Assembly (NCBI GenBank): GCA_019800895.1
Contig: JAHVKF010000001.1
Location: forward strand, 124,001-188,000
Length of the DNA: 64,000 nucleotides
Origin: Halomonas denitrificans
GTDB taxonomy: Bacteria > Pseudomonadota > Gammaproteobacteria > Xanthomonadales > Wenzhouxiangellaceae
Direction of reading: 5' to 3'
In this document: positions 1 to 8,138 of the stretch, piece by piece
Numbering within the stretch: the first letter of the stretch is position 1
How the letters are laid out: each line of letters begins with the position of its first letter
Translations under genes and position numbers: made by a program
The notes under the pieces: model-generated
Database searches by the model: none
What the model saw: only the letters and a program-made list of their open reading frames with translations
What the model was told of the DNA's origin: nothing

Positions 1-233
<233 letters not shown>

Positions 234-269
234 ACGGCCCGGGCGAGCTCCGCCCGCCCGCACGCCGTA

Positions 270-293
270 CGCCCGGGTGAATCCGCCCGGGTG
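270..293. repeat. 10-bp direct repeat CGCCCGGGTG
   Basis: CGCCCGGGTG occurs at 270-279 and again at 284-293, so the period is 14 bases. Each copy contains the palindrome CCCGGG. It lies in the short gap after the thiolase stop. It may be a regulatory site or only GC-rich noise. Confidence 0.4.
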
Positions 294-324
294 CAGGCTG
301 GAAACGACCACACCGGACGCCGCG

Positions 325-432
325 ATGCAGCCGACCCCGATCCGACCGGACCTGTCCCATCGGCTTGCGCGAATCGCCGCCGCCATCGCCTGCGACGCGA
401 TGGCGCGGACCGAGCGCTGCGAGGTCGGCTGA
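325..432 (+). CDS. Possible 35-residue small protein coupled to the yjbQ-like gene
   Basis: An ATG at 325 opens a 35-codon frame that ends in TGA at 430-432, and that stop shares one base with the ATG of the next gene (TGATG). Third codon positions are mostly G or C, like the flanking genes. The peptide begins MQPTPIRPDL and its centre (LARIAAAIACDAMAR) could form a short amphipathic helix. I see no clear Shine-Dalgarno sequence and recognise no family. It could be a coupling leader for the downstream gene or a chance frame. Confidence 0.35.
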   Translation: MQPTPIRPDLSHRLARIAAAIACDAMARTERCEVG

Positions 433-842
433 TGCACGGGACGAGGGTCTCGATCGATACGCCGGGCCGGGGGCTGGTCGACGTCACGCGGCAGGTGGCC
501 TCGGTGGTGCGGGAAAGCGGCATTCGGCTCGGCCTGTGTCACGTGTTCATCCTGCACACCTCGGCCTCGCTCCTGATCACCGAGAACGCCGATCCCGACG
601 TCCTCCATGACCTCGAGACCGTGTTTGCCGGCCTCGCGCCGGACGGCGACCCTCGCTATCGCCATACGGCCGAGGGGCCTGACGACATGTCGGCGCACGT
701 CCGATCGGCGCTGACCGGCACGTCGTTGACCGTGCCGGTTCGAGACGGTCGGCTCGAGCTCGGCACCTGGCAGGGAATCTTCCTCTGGGAGCACCGAACG
801 CGTCCGCACGCACGGACCCTGTCGATCACGGTCGCCGGTTGA
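432..842 (+). CDS. YjbQ/UPF0047 family protein (secondary thiamine-phosphate synthase enzyme family)
   Basis: The 136-residue product matches the whole length of the small YjbQ/UPF0047 family. The signatures are HTSASLLITENADPDV near residues 38-53, a later DDMSAHVRSALTG block, and LGTWQGIFLWEHR near the C-terminus. In this family the conserved His and Glu residues line a pocket in a trimer. E. coli YjbQ has weak thiamine-phosphate synthase activity, but the physiological role is not settled. An ATG at 432 is chosen because homologues start just before the first beta strand; the frame is open further upstream but that part has no family similarity. Confidence 0.85.
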   Translation: MHGTRVSIDTPGRGLVDVTRQVASVVRESGIRLGLCHVFILHTSASLLITENADPDVLHDLETVFAGLAPDGDPRYRHTAEGPDDMSAHVRSALTGTSLTVPVRDGRLELGTWQGIFLWEHRTRPHARTLSITVAG

Positions 843-970
843 CTTGGACCCGGCTTTTCGGGCAAGTTGTCGGACTTGATCGGCGCCCCGTCCGACCCCT
901 GCCGACCTCGGGGTCGTCGCACTACGGGCGGCCGAACACTACATAACGAACCTTTCATCGGGGAACCTTC

Positions 971-2557
971 ATGAATCAACCGACACCCGCTGCCGGCACG
1001 CCGGGCAAGACCTTCTTCGGTCATCCCGCCGGACTCGGCACGCTGTTCTTCACGGAGCTCTGGGAGCGTTTCAGCTACTACGGGATGCGCGCACTCCTCG
1101 TGCTCTTCATGGTCGCCACCCTGGCTGAAGGCGGCCTGGGCTTCGACGACGCAACGGCCACGGCGATCTACGGCCTGTACACGGCCGGCGTCTACCTCGC
1201 CGCGTTGCCCGGTGGCTGGCTCGCCGACCGCGTGTTCGGCCAGCGTGACGCGATCTGGTACGGCGGCATCATCATTGCCGCCGGCCACCTGGTGCTGTCG
1301 CTGCCCGGCTTCGGCCTCGTCGGCGAGCACTACGGCTTCTTCATCGGCCTGATCCTCATCGTGATCGGCACCGGCCTGCTCAAGCCGAACATCTCGAGCT
1401 GCGTCGGCGAGCTCTATCCGGAGGGTGGATCCCGTCGCGATTCCGGCTACGTGCTCTATTACATGGGCATCAACCTCGGCGCGTTCCTCGGCCCGCTGGT
1501 CTGCGGCTTCCTGCGCGTGAACATGGGCTGGCACTGGGGCTTCGCGGCCGCTGCGGTGGGCATGATCGCCGGCCTGGTCGTCTACAAGTGGACCGAACGG
1601 CACCTCGGTGACTTCGGCCGGGATCCCCACCCCACTCCGCCCGGCAAGGAAGGCCAGACGGCGGCAATGAAATGGGCCACCTACGGGGGTACGGCCCTGC
1701 TGTTCCTGATCGCCGTGCTCGCGCTCGAGGGCGTGTTCACGATCGACGCGGTCTCGCTGTCGCAGTACACCGTCTACGCCATCGTCGGCGTCGCCGCCCT
1801 GTTCTTCGGCCGGGTCCTCTTCGACCCCTCGCTGACCACGCTGGAACGCAACCGCACCATCGTGCTGGTCGCCCTGTTCATCGGCGCGGCCCTGTTCTGG
1901 TCCGGCTTCGAGCAGGCCGGCTCGTCGCTGAACCTGTTCGCGGAACGCTACACGGCACGCGAGATGCTCGGCCTGGTGATCCCGGCCGAGGTCTTCCAGT
2001 CGCTGAATCCGCTCTACATCCTGATCTTCGCGCCGTTCTTCTCGGCCCTGTGGATCAACCTCGGACGTCGCAATCTCGATCCGTCGATCCCGTTGAAGTT
2101 CGCCCTGGGCTTCCTCCAGCTGGGTCTCGGCTTCGCCTTCATGTGGATCGCGGCATCGCTGATCCAGGACGGCGACCAGGTCCTGCCGACCTGGCTGCTG
2201 CTGACCTACCTGTTCCACACCACCGGGGAGCTCTGCCTCAGCCCGATCGGCCTGTCGGCCACCTCGAAGCTCGCGCCCCGCAAGTACTACAGCCAGCTGA
2301 TGGGCATGTGGTTCTTCGGCGCCGCCCTCGGCAACCTGATCGCGGGCCTGCTGGCCGGAGAGTTCAACGGCGACTCGGTGTCCGAGTTCCCGGCGCTCTA
2401 TCGCCAGATCGTGATCTTCTGCGGTGTGGTTTTCCTCGCCTTCCTCGTCGCCACACCGTTCCTGAAGAAGATGGCGGCGCTCGACAAGGTCGAGTCGCAC
2501 ACGCGCGAAGACGAACCCGGCGCGTTCGAGCAGGACGTGCCCACGGGCAGGACCTGA
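971..2557 (+). CDS. POT/PTR family proton-coupled peptide transporter
   Basis: This 528-residue inner-membrane protein belongs to the proton-dependent oligopeptide transporter branch of the major facilitator superfamily (DtpA/YdgR-like). It opens with FFGHPAGLGTLFFTELWERFSYYGMR, which contains the family ExxERFxYY motif needed for proton coupling. A second family block (GYVLYYMGINLGAFLGPL) lies near residue 160, and about 12-14 hydrophobic segments follow. It should import di- and tripeptides using the proton gradient. That fits a genome fragment with several secreted peptidases. GGGGAA lies just before the ATG, and a strong terminator follows the stop. Confidence 0.92.
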   Translation: MNQPTPAAGTPGKTFFGHPAGLGTLFFTELWERFSYYGMRALLVLFMVATLAEGGLGFDDATATAIYGLYTAGVYLAALPGGWLADRVFGQRDAIWYGGIIIAAGHLVLSLPGFGLVGEHYGFFIGLILIVIGTGLLKPNISSCVGELYPEGGSRRDSGYVLYYMGINLGAFLGPLVCGFLRVNMGWHWGFAAAAVGMIAGLVVYKWTERHLGDFGRDPHPTPPGKEGQTAAMKWATYGGTALLFLIAVLALEGVFTIDAVSLSQYTVYAIVGVAALFFGRVLFDPSLTTLERNRTIVLVALFIGAALFWSGFEQAGSSLNLFAERYTAREMLGLVIPAEVFQSLNPLYILIFAPFFSALWINLGRRNLDPSIPLKFALGFLQLGLGFAFMWIAASLIQDGDQVLPTWLLLTYLFHTTGELCLSPIGLSATSKLAPRKYYSQLMGMWFFGAALGNLIAGLLAGEFNGDSVSEFPALYRQIVIFCGVVFLAFLVATPFLKKMAALDKVESHTREDEPGAFEQDVPTGRT

Positions 2558-2578
2558 CCCGCCCGCGCGCTCGACCCG

Positions 2579-2610
2579 ACCGGCCCCGCCACGCGGGGCC
2601 GGTTTCGTTT
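2579..2610 (+). terminator. Intrinsic terminator of the POT transporter
   Basis: A perfect 11-bp stem (ACCGGCCCCGC with GCGGGGCCGGT, loop CAC) is followed by TTTCGTTT on the plus strand. It lies 22 bases after the transporter stop and abuts the end of the convergent DUF4105 gene. Confidence 0.85.
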
Positions 2611-3800
2611 CAGGAGGCGCCCGTGCGGCCCGGAGCGCTGCCCGCGCGCCGCCAGATCCACAGGGCCAGAAGCTGCGCCGGCACCAGGGCGAGGAGCAGG
2701 TCCAGGTTCCACTGGTTGCCGGGCACGAGCTTCAGCAGCACAGCGAGCAGCAGGCCGGCAGCGATGAGGCCGGCAGCGACGCGCTCGGTGCGGCCGCCGC
2801 GGGCGCGCCAGAGCAGTCCGAGTAGCGGATTGAGCAGCAGGAGGTTTTCGTTGGCCGCGGTCACCGCATGCGATGTCGCCAGCCACAGGTACAGCAAGAG
2901 GCTGCCGCCGAGCGCATTGAACGCCAGCCAGGCGCGCCAGCCGGCAAGCCGCACGGCCCGGCGCCGGAATACCGCGAGCGGAAGCGCCAGCAGGCCCAGC
3001 GCACAGCAGAGCAGGCCCAGGGTCGCCCCCCACGGAAACGAGGGTGTCGGCGCCGGATCCGGCCGCGCCGATTCGTGGAGCATGCGGTCGTCGATGACCA
3101 GGGGGCGGGTCCCACCCTGGCCGTCATCGACCCGCAGGTCGCCGATCTCGCGCGCCACCACCTCGGGCAGGAACATCTCTTCCCAGGCGGTCCGGGGCCG
3201 GTCGACGCGACGGCCCAACGCAGCCTGGATGCCCAGGTACAGGGCCGGATCCGGTCGTACGAGCCGTCGCGTGTGCTGGCGGAGGTCCAGCACCGCCGGC
3301 CTCGACCCGGTCGCCTCGCGCAGGGCCCCGTCCAGCGCGAAATCCAGCGCGTCGCGGATGCGTGTCGAGCAGTTGTTGAAGTAGTAATCGTAGGCGAAAT
3401 CGCGGGTGTCGGGCTGGACCCGCTGCTCGAGCCAGTCGCTCAGCCTGCGAATCGTAGCGTCGTCGAGATCCAGCAGCTGGGCGCGGACCGAGCGGTCCCG
3501 CCACTGGTAGTAGGCCAGCTCCTCCACCGGGTCGCGAGCGACCGCGTAGTACACGAGATCGCCCTGGAGGTAGTCGAACACGAACCCGGGCGTATCGAAA
3601 TCGAAGAAGCCGAAGTTGTAGACCGTGTCGATCCCGCGTTCGGGATCGCGGATCCACAGCGCGTTGTGGCCGAAGCGTTCCTCGATGCGGTCCGCGGTGC
3701 CGTAGGTCATCAACCAGGCGTCGGCTGCGGCAGCCGGCAGCGTCGTCGTCAACGGGGCCAGCAGGACCAGCAAGAGCGTCGGGAGGCGTGCAGCTCGCAT
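2610..3800 (-). CDS. DUF4105 domain membrane protein
   Basis: The 396-residue protein begins with a signal peptide (MRAARLPTLLLVLLAPLTTT, cleavage after about residue 25). A DUF4105-type domain follows, with FGHNALWIRD, the YNFGFFDF block near residue 60 and YDYYFNNCSTRIRD near residue 140. The conserved His, Asn and Cys residues resemble those of papain-like NlpC/P60 folds, but activity is unproven. The last third (about 270-395) has four or so hydrophobic segments. The soluble domain is therefore probably periplasmic and anchored by a C-terminal membrane module. It lies downstream of the Tricorn-like gene on the same strand with a 72-base gap. Function unknown. Confidence 0.8.
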   Translation of the reverse strand: MRAARLPTLLLVLLAPLTTTLPAAAADAWLMTYGTADRIEERFGHNALWIRDPERGIDTVYNFGFFDFDTPGFVFDYLQGDLVYYAVARDPVEELAYYQWRDRSVRAQLLDLDDATIRRLSDWLEQRVQPDTRDFAYDYYFNNCSTRIRDALDFALDGALREATGSRPAVLDLRQHTRRLVRPDPALYLGIQAALGRRVDRPRTAWEEMFLPEVVAREIGDLRVDDGQGGTRPLVIDDRMLHESARPDPAPTPSFPWGATLGLLCCALGLLALPLAVFRRRAVRLAGWRAWLAFNALGGSLLLYLWLATSHAVTAANENLLLLNPLLGLLWRARGGRTERVAAGLIAAGLLLAVLLKLVPGNQWNLDLLLALVPAQLLALWIWRRAGSAPGRTGAS

Positions 3801-3829
3801 CGGACAGGTTCCGGGAGGATCCGGCGCGA

Positions 3830-3838
3830 AGCATAGCA
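3830..3838 (-). promoter_or_regulatory. Possible extended -10 promoter for the DUF4105 gene
   Basis: On the minus strand TGCTATGCT reads as an extended -10 (TG-N-TATGCT) about 30 bases before the ATG. No good -35 is visible. The same nonamer lies before the yafS-like gene at 57282-57290. Confidence 0.3.
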
Positions 3839-3839
3839 G

Positions 3840-3859
3840 CCGCCCGGCCGACCGGGCGG
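3840..3859 (-). terminator. Stem-loop after the Tricorn-like gene
   Basis: CCGCCCGG and CCGGGCGG pair around a CCGA loop, 13 bases past the Tricorn-like stop on the minus strand. No U-tract follows, so it may be only a weak or Rho-assisted terminator. Confidence 0.4.
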
Positions 3860-3872
3860 TTGCGCAGGAACC

Positions 3873-6800
3873 TTACGGCGTCTTGACCGGCGGCGCCGGC
3901 CGCTCCGGCGCGCCCGGCGGATCCATGGCCACGCGCTCGAGCAGGTACTCGATCGCCGTCTCGAGCTGACGGTCCCTTCCGGCGATCACGCTGGCCGGAT
4001 CGTTGTCGACCTCGATGTCCGGGGACACGCCCTCGCCCTCGATCACGTACTCGCCGTCGGTATTCAGGAACCCGAATTCCGGGACGTTCACCGAGCCCCC
4101 GTCGATCAGCGGCCCGTGGTTGGTGATGCCGACCACGCCGCCCCAGGAACGCTTGCCGATCAGCGGCCCCAGGCCGGCATTCCTGAACTGGTACGGGAAG
4201 ATGTCGCCATCGGAGGCCGAGTTCTCGTTGAGCAGAGCCACGAGGTGGCCGCGGAAGGCCTGGTAGGGATAGTTCGTCGGCTCCGGCATGGTGCGCGAGT
4301 AGCCCAGCGAAAGGGGCTTGCGCGCCAGCCGCTCGATGACCATCTGCGACACGTTGCCGCCGCCGTTGCCGCGGACGTCGACGACCAGACCCTCTCGATC
4401 GATCTGCCCGTAGTACCACTTGATGAACTCGCGGATGCCGTCGGCGCCCATGTCGGGAAGGTGCAGGTAGCCCAGGCGGCCATCACTGGCGGCTTCCACC
4501 GCGGCCTTGTTGGCCCGGACCCAGGCCAGGTAGTGCAGCGGCTGTTCGTCGTCGATCGGCCGGATCACCACCTCGCGGGCGTCGTCGCCATCGGGACGGT
4601 CGGCCACCGTCAGGGCCAGCGGGCCGTTGCCGAGGCCGGTCAGCAGGCGATAGGGGTTCTCGCCTTCGGTCAACGGACGACCGTTGATCGCAAGCAGATA
4701 CGCTCCCGGATCGACGACGCTGCCCGGCTCCGTCAACGGCGAGCGGTAGCGCGCCTCGTCGTTCTGACCGGCCAGGATTTCGGAGACCCGGTAGCGGCGC
4801 GAGCGTTCGTCGAGTTCGAGGCGAGCGCCCAGCAGCGCGACCGTGGGACGGTCCGGCAATCCGAGATCGCCGCCGGCGACGTAGGCGTGCGACACGTTGA
4901 GCTCGGCGATCATCTCGCCGAGCAGGTCGTTGAGGTCCACCCGGTGCGCGACATGCGGCAGCAGCATACGGTAGCGGCGGCCCAGCGCTTCCCAATCGTA
5001 GCCGTGCATGTTCTCGACGTAGAAGAAATCGCGGAACCGGCGCCAGGTCTCGTCGAAGGCGGTGCGCCATTCGGCGACCGGATCGATCTCGGCGACCAGG
5101 CCGGAGCGATCGACCGTGGTCGCGTCGCGGCCGTTCTTCACCGGCCGCACCTTCCAGTCGCTGCCGTGGCGGGTCATGATCGTCCGGCGATCCGCGCTGA
5201 GGTCGGCGCCGGCGAGGTCCTCGATGAAGGTCGTGGTCTTTTCCTCCTCCAGGTCGTAGCGCTTCAGGCGAGGCGCCGTGGACCAGCCCCGCCCGTAGTA
5301 GAACGGGTCGGTTTCGGCCAGCAGCAGCGCACCGTCGACGGCCCAGAGATCGGCGTAGTTCGACGCCTCGACCGGAACGCGAACCACCCGCTCGGCCAGC
5401 CCATCGAAGTCGATCTCCACGTCGCCGTTCGTTGCCTCGTTCTTGTCCTGCCCCCTGTCGTCACCGTCCGTGTCTTCCTCGTCGCCGTCGAGGATGCCGT
5501 CGTCGGACGCATCCTCCGGCGCGAAGGGATTCGGGGCCTCGTCGGTCAGCCCGTAGGCCAGTACTCCGGTCACCCTGTTGGTCGCGAAGTTCCATTCCCG
5601 GCCGGAGATCTGCGGCGCGAACTCGCGGTCGGCGAGCACGAAGAGGTGCTGTCCGTCGCTGGAAAACACCGGGTGGTACTCCGAGAAGAGCCCCTCGGTC
5701 ACCTGGCGGGTTCGCCCACTCTCGACATCGTGGACGTGGACCGCGCGCAGCTGGTTGGACCGGGTCAGGCTGAACGCGAGATAGCGCCCGGAGGGCGACC
5801 ACTCGTAATCGCGGTTGCGCCAGGCGGGGTCGCGCCCGACCTCGACCGCGCGCCCACCGTCGACCGGCTGGACCCAGATTCGGCCCAGGTGATCGGAGTA
5901 GGCCAGGTGTTCTCCGCGCGGCGAGAAGCTCGGCGCGTAGAGCCGGGCCCGCTCCGGGCCATCGAGCCTTCGTCGCCCTTCGCCACCGTCCGCGGCCCCG
6001 ATCCAGATCGCCTCCTCGCCGCCGGCATCGGACACCCATGCAATGGTGGATCCGTCCGGCGACCACGCCGGTTCGCGGTCATGGGCGTCGGACGATCGGG
6101 TCACGGCCCGGGTCACGCCGCCATCCACCGGAGCGTTGAACAGGTCGCCGCGGGCATAGAACAGGACCCGCTCGCCGGTCGGGCTGAGGACCGCGTCGCC
6201 CACCTGGTCGGCCACGGATTCGGCTCGGGTGCGACGGTTGACGCCGTCGTCCGGCACCCGGATCCGCAGCCGGCGGTCCTCGCCGTTGGCCACGTCGAGC
6301 ACGTGCAGCGCACCACCCAGCGTGTAGACGATCCGGCCCTGGCCGTCATCGCCCGGCCACCGCACGTCCCAGTCGGCATGGTCGGTCAGTGCGTCGACCT
6401 CGCCGCTGTCCGGATCGACGCGGTAGAGATTCAGCACGCCCCGGTCCCCGCGGTCGGAAACGAAATACCCTGCCCCGCCGATCCACATCGGGTCGCGATC
6501 GGTCCCCGGGTGGTCGGTCAGCGCTCGCGCCTCCCCCCGCTCGAGATCGAACCACCACAGGTCCTGGGCCCAGCCGCCCTCGTAGCGCTTCCAGGTCCTG
6601 AAATCACGGGCCAGCGGCGTGTAGAGCATCGAGGAGTCACCGGCGTACACGCCCGACCCGGCCTGCGGCATCGGCAGGACTTCGGGCAGCCCGCCTTCCA
6701 CCGGGACAACGTACAGCCGACCTTCCGACGAGTCGCGCGCGTCACGCAGTGAGCGGAACACCACGCCCGTGCCATCCGGCGTCCAGCCATGGACCTGGTG

Positions 6801-7163
6801 GTCGTAGCCCCAGCGCGGAGGTAGCGGGCCGGACGCCGGGTACCAGGTCAGCTGGCGCGGTTCACCGCCTGCAGCCGGCATCACGTAGACCTGTTCGTCG
6901 CCGCCGTATTGCCCGGTGAACGAGATCCAGTCGCCGTCGGGGGAGAAATGGGCGAACAGTTCGAGACCCGGGTGACTGGTCAGCCGCCGTGCCGTGCCGC
7001 CGCGATCGGACGCCAGCCACAGGTCGCCGCCGTGGGTGAACACCACGCGGTCGCCGTGGATATCGGGATAGCGAAGCAGGAGGGTCTCGTCCTGGGCAGG
7101 CAGCGCAGCGGGCGCGGCCAGCGAGGCCAGGAACGGCAGGAGCAGGAAGAGGGTTCGTTTCAC
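3873..7163 (-). CDS. Tricorn-like S41 peptidase with beta-propeller domains
   Basis: The 1096-residue product starts with a signal peptide (MKRTLFLLLPFLASLAAPAA). Two PD40/TolB-like propellers follow, with repeats such as FSPDGDWISF and WSPSGRYLAF, to about residue 530. An acidic linker rich in Asp and Glu lies near 545-590, as is usual in the Tricorn family. The core, PDZ-like and S41 catalytic parts fill the C-terminal half. The probable nucleophile is the Ser of the SDG motif near residue 984, after RGNGGGN in the S41 fold. These enzymes trim peptides released by other proteases; here an exported, probably periplasmic, location is inferred. The start codon is GTG at 7163, with AAGGAG upstream. 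Confidence 0.9.
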   Translation of the reverse strand: MKRTLFLLLPFLASLAAPAALPAQDETLLLRYPDIHGDRVVFTHGGDLWLASDRGGTARRLTSHPGLELFAHFSPDGDWISFTGQYGGDEQVYVMPAAGGEPRQLTWYPASGPLPPRWGYDHQVHGWTPDGTGVVFRSLRDARDSSEGRLYVVPVEGGLPEVLPMPQAGSGVYAGDSSMLYTPLARDFRTWKRYEGGWAQDLWWFDLERGEARALTDHPGTDRDPMWIGGAGYFVSDRGDRGVLNLYRVDPDSGEVDALTDHADWDVRWPGDDGQGRIVYTLGGALHVLDVANGEDRRLRIRVPDDGVNRRTRAESVADQVGDAVLSPTGERVLFYARGDLFNAPVDGGVTRAVTRSSDAHDREPAWSPDGSTIAWVSDAGGEEAIWIGAADGGEGRRRLDGPERARLYAPSFSPRGEHLAYSDHLGRIWVQPVDGGRAVEVGRDPAWRNRDYEWSPSGRYLAFSLTRSNQLRAVHVHDVESGRTRQVTEGLFSEYHPVFSSDGQHLFVLADREFAPQISGREWNFATNRVTGVLAYGLTDEAPNPFAPEDASDDGILDGDEEDTDGDDRGQDKNEATNGDVEIDFDGLAERVVRVPVEASNYADLWAVDGALLLAETDPFYYGRGWSTAPRLKRYDLEEEKTTTFIEDLAGADLSADRRTIMTRHGSDWKVRPVKNGRDATTVDRSGLVAEIDPVAEWRTAFDETWRRFRDFFYVENMHGYDWEALGRRYRMLLPHVAHRVDLNDLLGEMIAELNVSHAYVAGGDLGLPDRPTVALLGARLELDERSRRYRVSEILAGQNDEARYRSPLTEPGSVVDPGAYLLAINGRPLTEGENPYRLLTGLGNGPLALTVADRPDGDDAREVVIRPIDDEQPLHYLAWVRANKAAVEAASDGRLGYLHLPDMGADGIREFIKWYYGQIDREGLVVDVRGNGGGNVSQMVIERLARKPLSLGYSRTMPEPTNYPYQAFRGHLVALLNENSASDGDIFPYQFRNAGLGPLIGKRSWGGVVGITNHGPLIDGGSVNVPEFGFLNTDGEYVIEGEGVSPDIEVDNDPASVIAGRDRQLETAIEYLLERVAMDPPGAPERPAPPVKTP

Positions 7164-7321
7164 TGGAAGGACTCCTTCTGGGGGCCGCGCGCGGACCGGA
7201 TTCGAAGATCGCCCTCCAGTGTAGCGCTCCCCGATCGCGGCGCCGGGTGCCGGAAGTCCCGTAGACGCCGCCTGCGCCCGACCATGGCAAGATGAAATGG
7301 TCGCAACGACGGAGCACCGCC

Positions 7322-8014
7322 ATGACCCGATTCACGCCGATTCTGTTCGCCCTCGCCCTCCAGCTGCCGACGGTCGCCTGCGCCGAAGACACGCTGGCGC
7401 TCGAACGTCCGGGCGAGCGCTTCTACGCCTACGACGAGCACACGCCCAGTCAGCGCTACATGATCCTGGCGCAGCGCGCCTATAAGGCCGGCATGCACGA
7501 GGGTGCGCTCACCCACTACAAGGCGGCCGCCTACTGGGCCGACAAGTTCGCCCAATACAACGTGGGCATCCTGCACCTGCGCGGCGAAGGCACCGAGTAC
7601 GATCCGCTGCGCGGATGGGCGTGGCTGGAGCTGTCGGCCGAGCGCGGCTACCCCCAGTTCGAGGACGCCGCCGATTCGCTCTGGGCGCTGTTCAATCCGT
7701 CCGAACGGCGGCGGGCCCGGCAGATTCTCGACCGCGAACTGCTGCCGGTCTACGGCGATGCGCAGACCCGCGAGCGAACCGCCCGTGAGATGCGGTTCCG
7801 GATGCGCGATGCGACCGGGACGCGGACCGGATCGCGGGCGTTCACGGGCATGCTCACGATCATCGACCGCACCGGCTTCCCGCGCGATGCCGACGAGTTC
7901 TACGATCCCGACAAGTGGAACTTCGACACCATCGTCGAGTACGAGACGCGCCTGATGCGACAGGTCGCCGAAGGCAACGTCGACCTCGGCGAACTCGAGT
8001 TGAACGACGACTGA
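7322..8014 (+). CDS. Exported Sel1-like repeat protein
   Basis: The 230-residue protein has a signal peptide (MTRFTPILFALALQLPTVACAED). An ATG at 7322 is chosen because it places this peptide at the N-terminus; an in-frame ATG at 7292 would add ten charged residues. The middle holds Sel1/TPR-type helical repeats: AYKAGMHEGALTHYKAAAYW, AQYNVGILHLRGEG and WAWLELSAERGYPQF. Such repeats bind proteins or peptides and give no enzyme function. It is transcribed away from the Tricorn-like gene across a 158-base gap, and a strong hairpin follows the stop. The partner is unknown. Confidence 0.75.
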   Translation: MTRFTPILFALALQLPTVACAEDTLALERPGERFYAYDEHTPSQRYMILAQRAYKAGMHEGALTHYKAAAYWADKFAQYNVGILHLRGEGTEYDPLRGWAWLELSAERGYPQFEDAADSLWALFNPSERRRARQILDRELLPVYGDAQTRERTAREMRFRMRDATGTRTGSRAFTGMLTIIDRTGFPRDADEFYDPDKWNFDTIVEYETRLMRQVAEGNVDLGELELNDD

Positions 8015-8061
8015 GCCCCTTGCGAGCTCGACCTGGTGGATGTGGGTCGCCCGAGGGCCGA

Positions 8062-8098
8062 CCGGGGGCGGCTGTCCGCCCCCGGCGATTCGTTCGTC
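8062..8098 (+). terminator. Strong stem-loop, probable terminator of the Sel1-like gene
   Basis: CCGGGGGCGG pairs with CCGCCCCCGG around a CTGT loop (8062-8085) and is followed by CGATTCGTTCG, a poor T-rich tail. It lies between convergent genes. Confidence 0.6.
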
Positions 8099-8138
8099 CT
8101 GGGCCCGTGGCCCGGTCGAGGACCGTTCGACCGGAGCG

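Noticed and set aside
4116-6752. Long plus-strand open frame opposite the Tricorn-like gene
   Set aside because: No family similarity; the minus strand shows signal peptide, propellers and the S41 active site.
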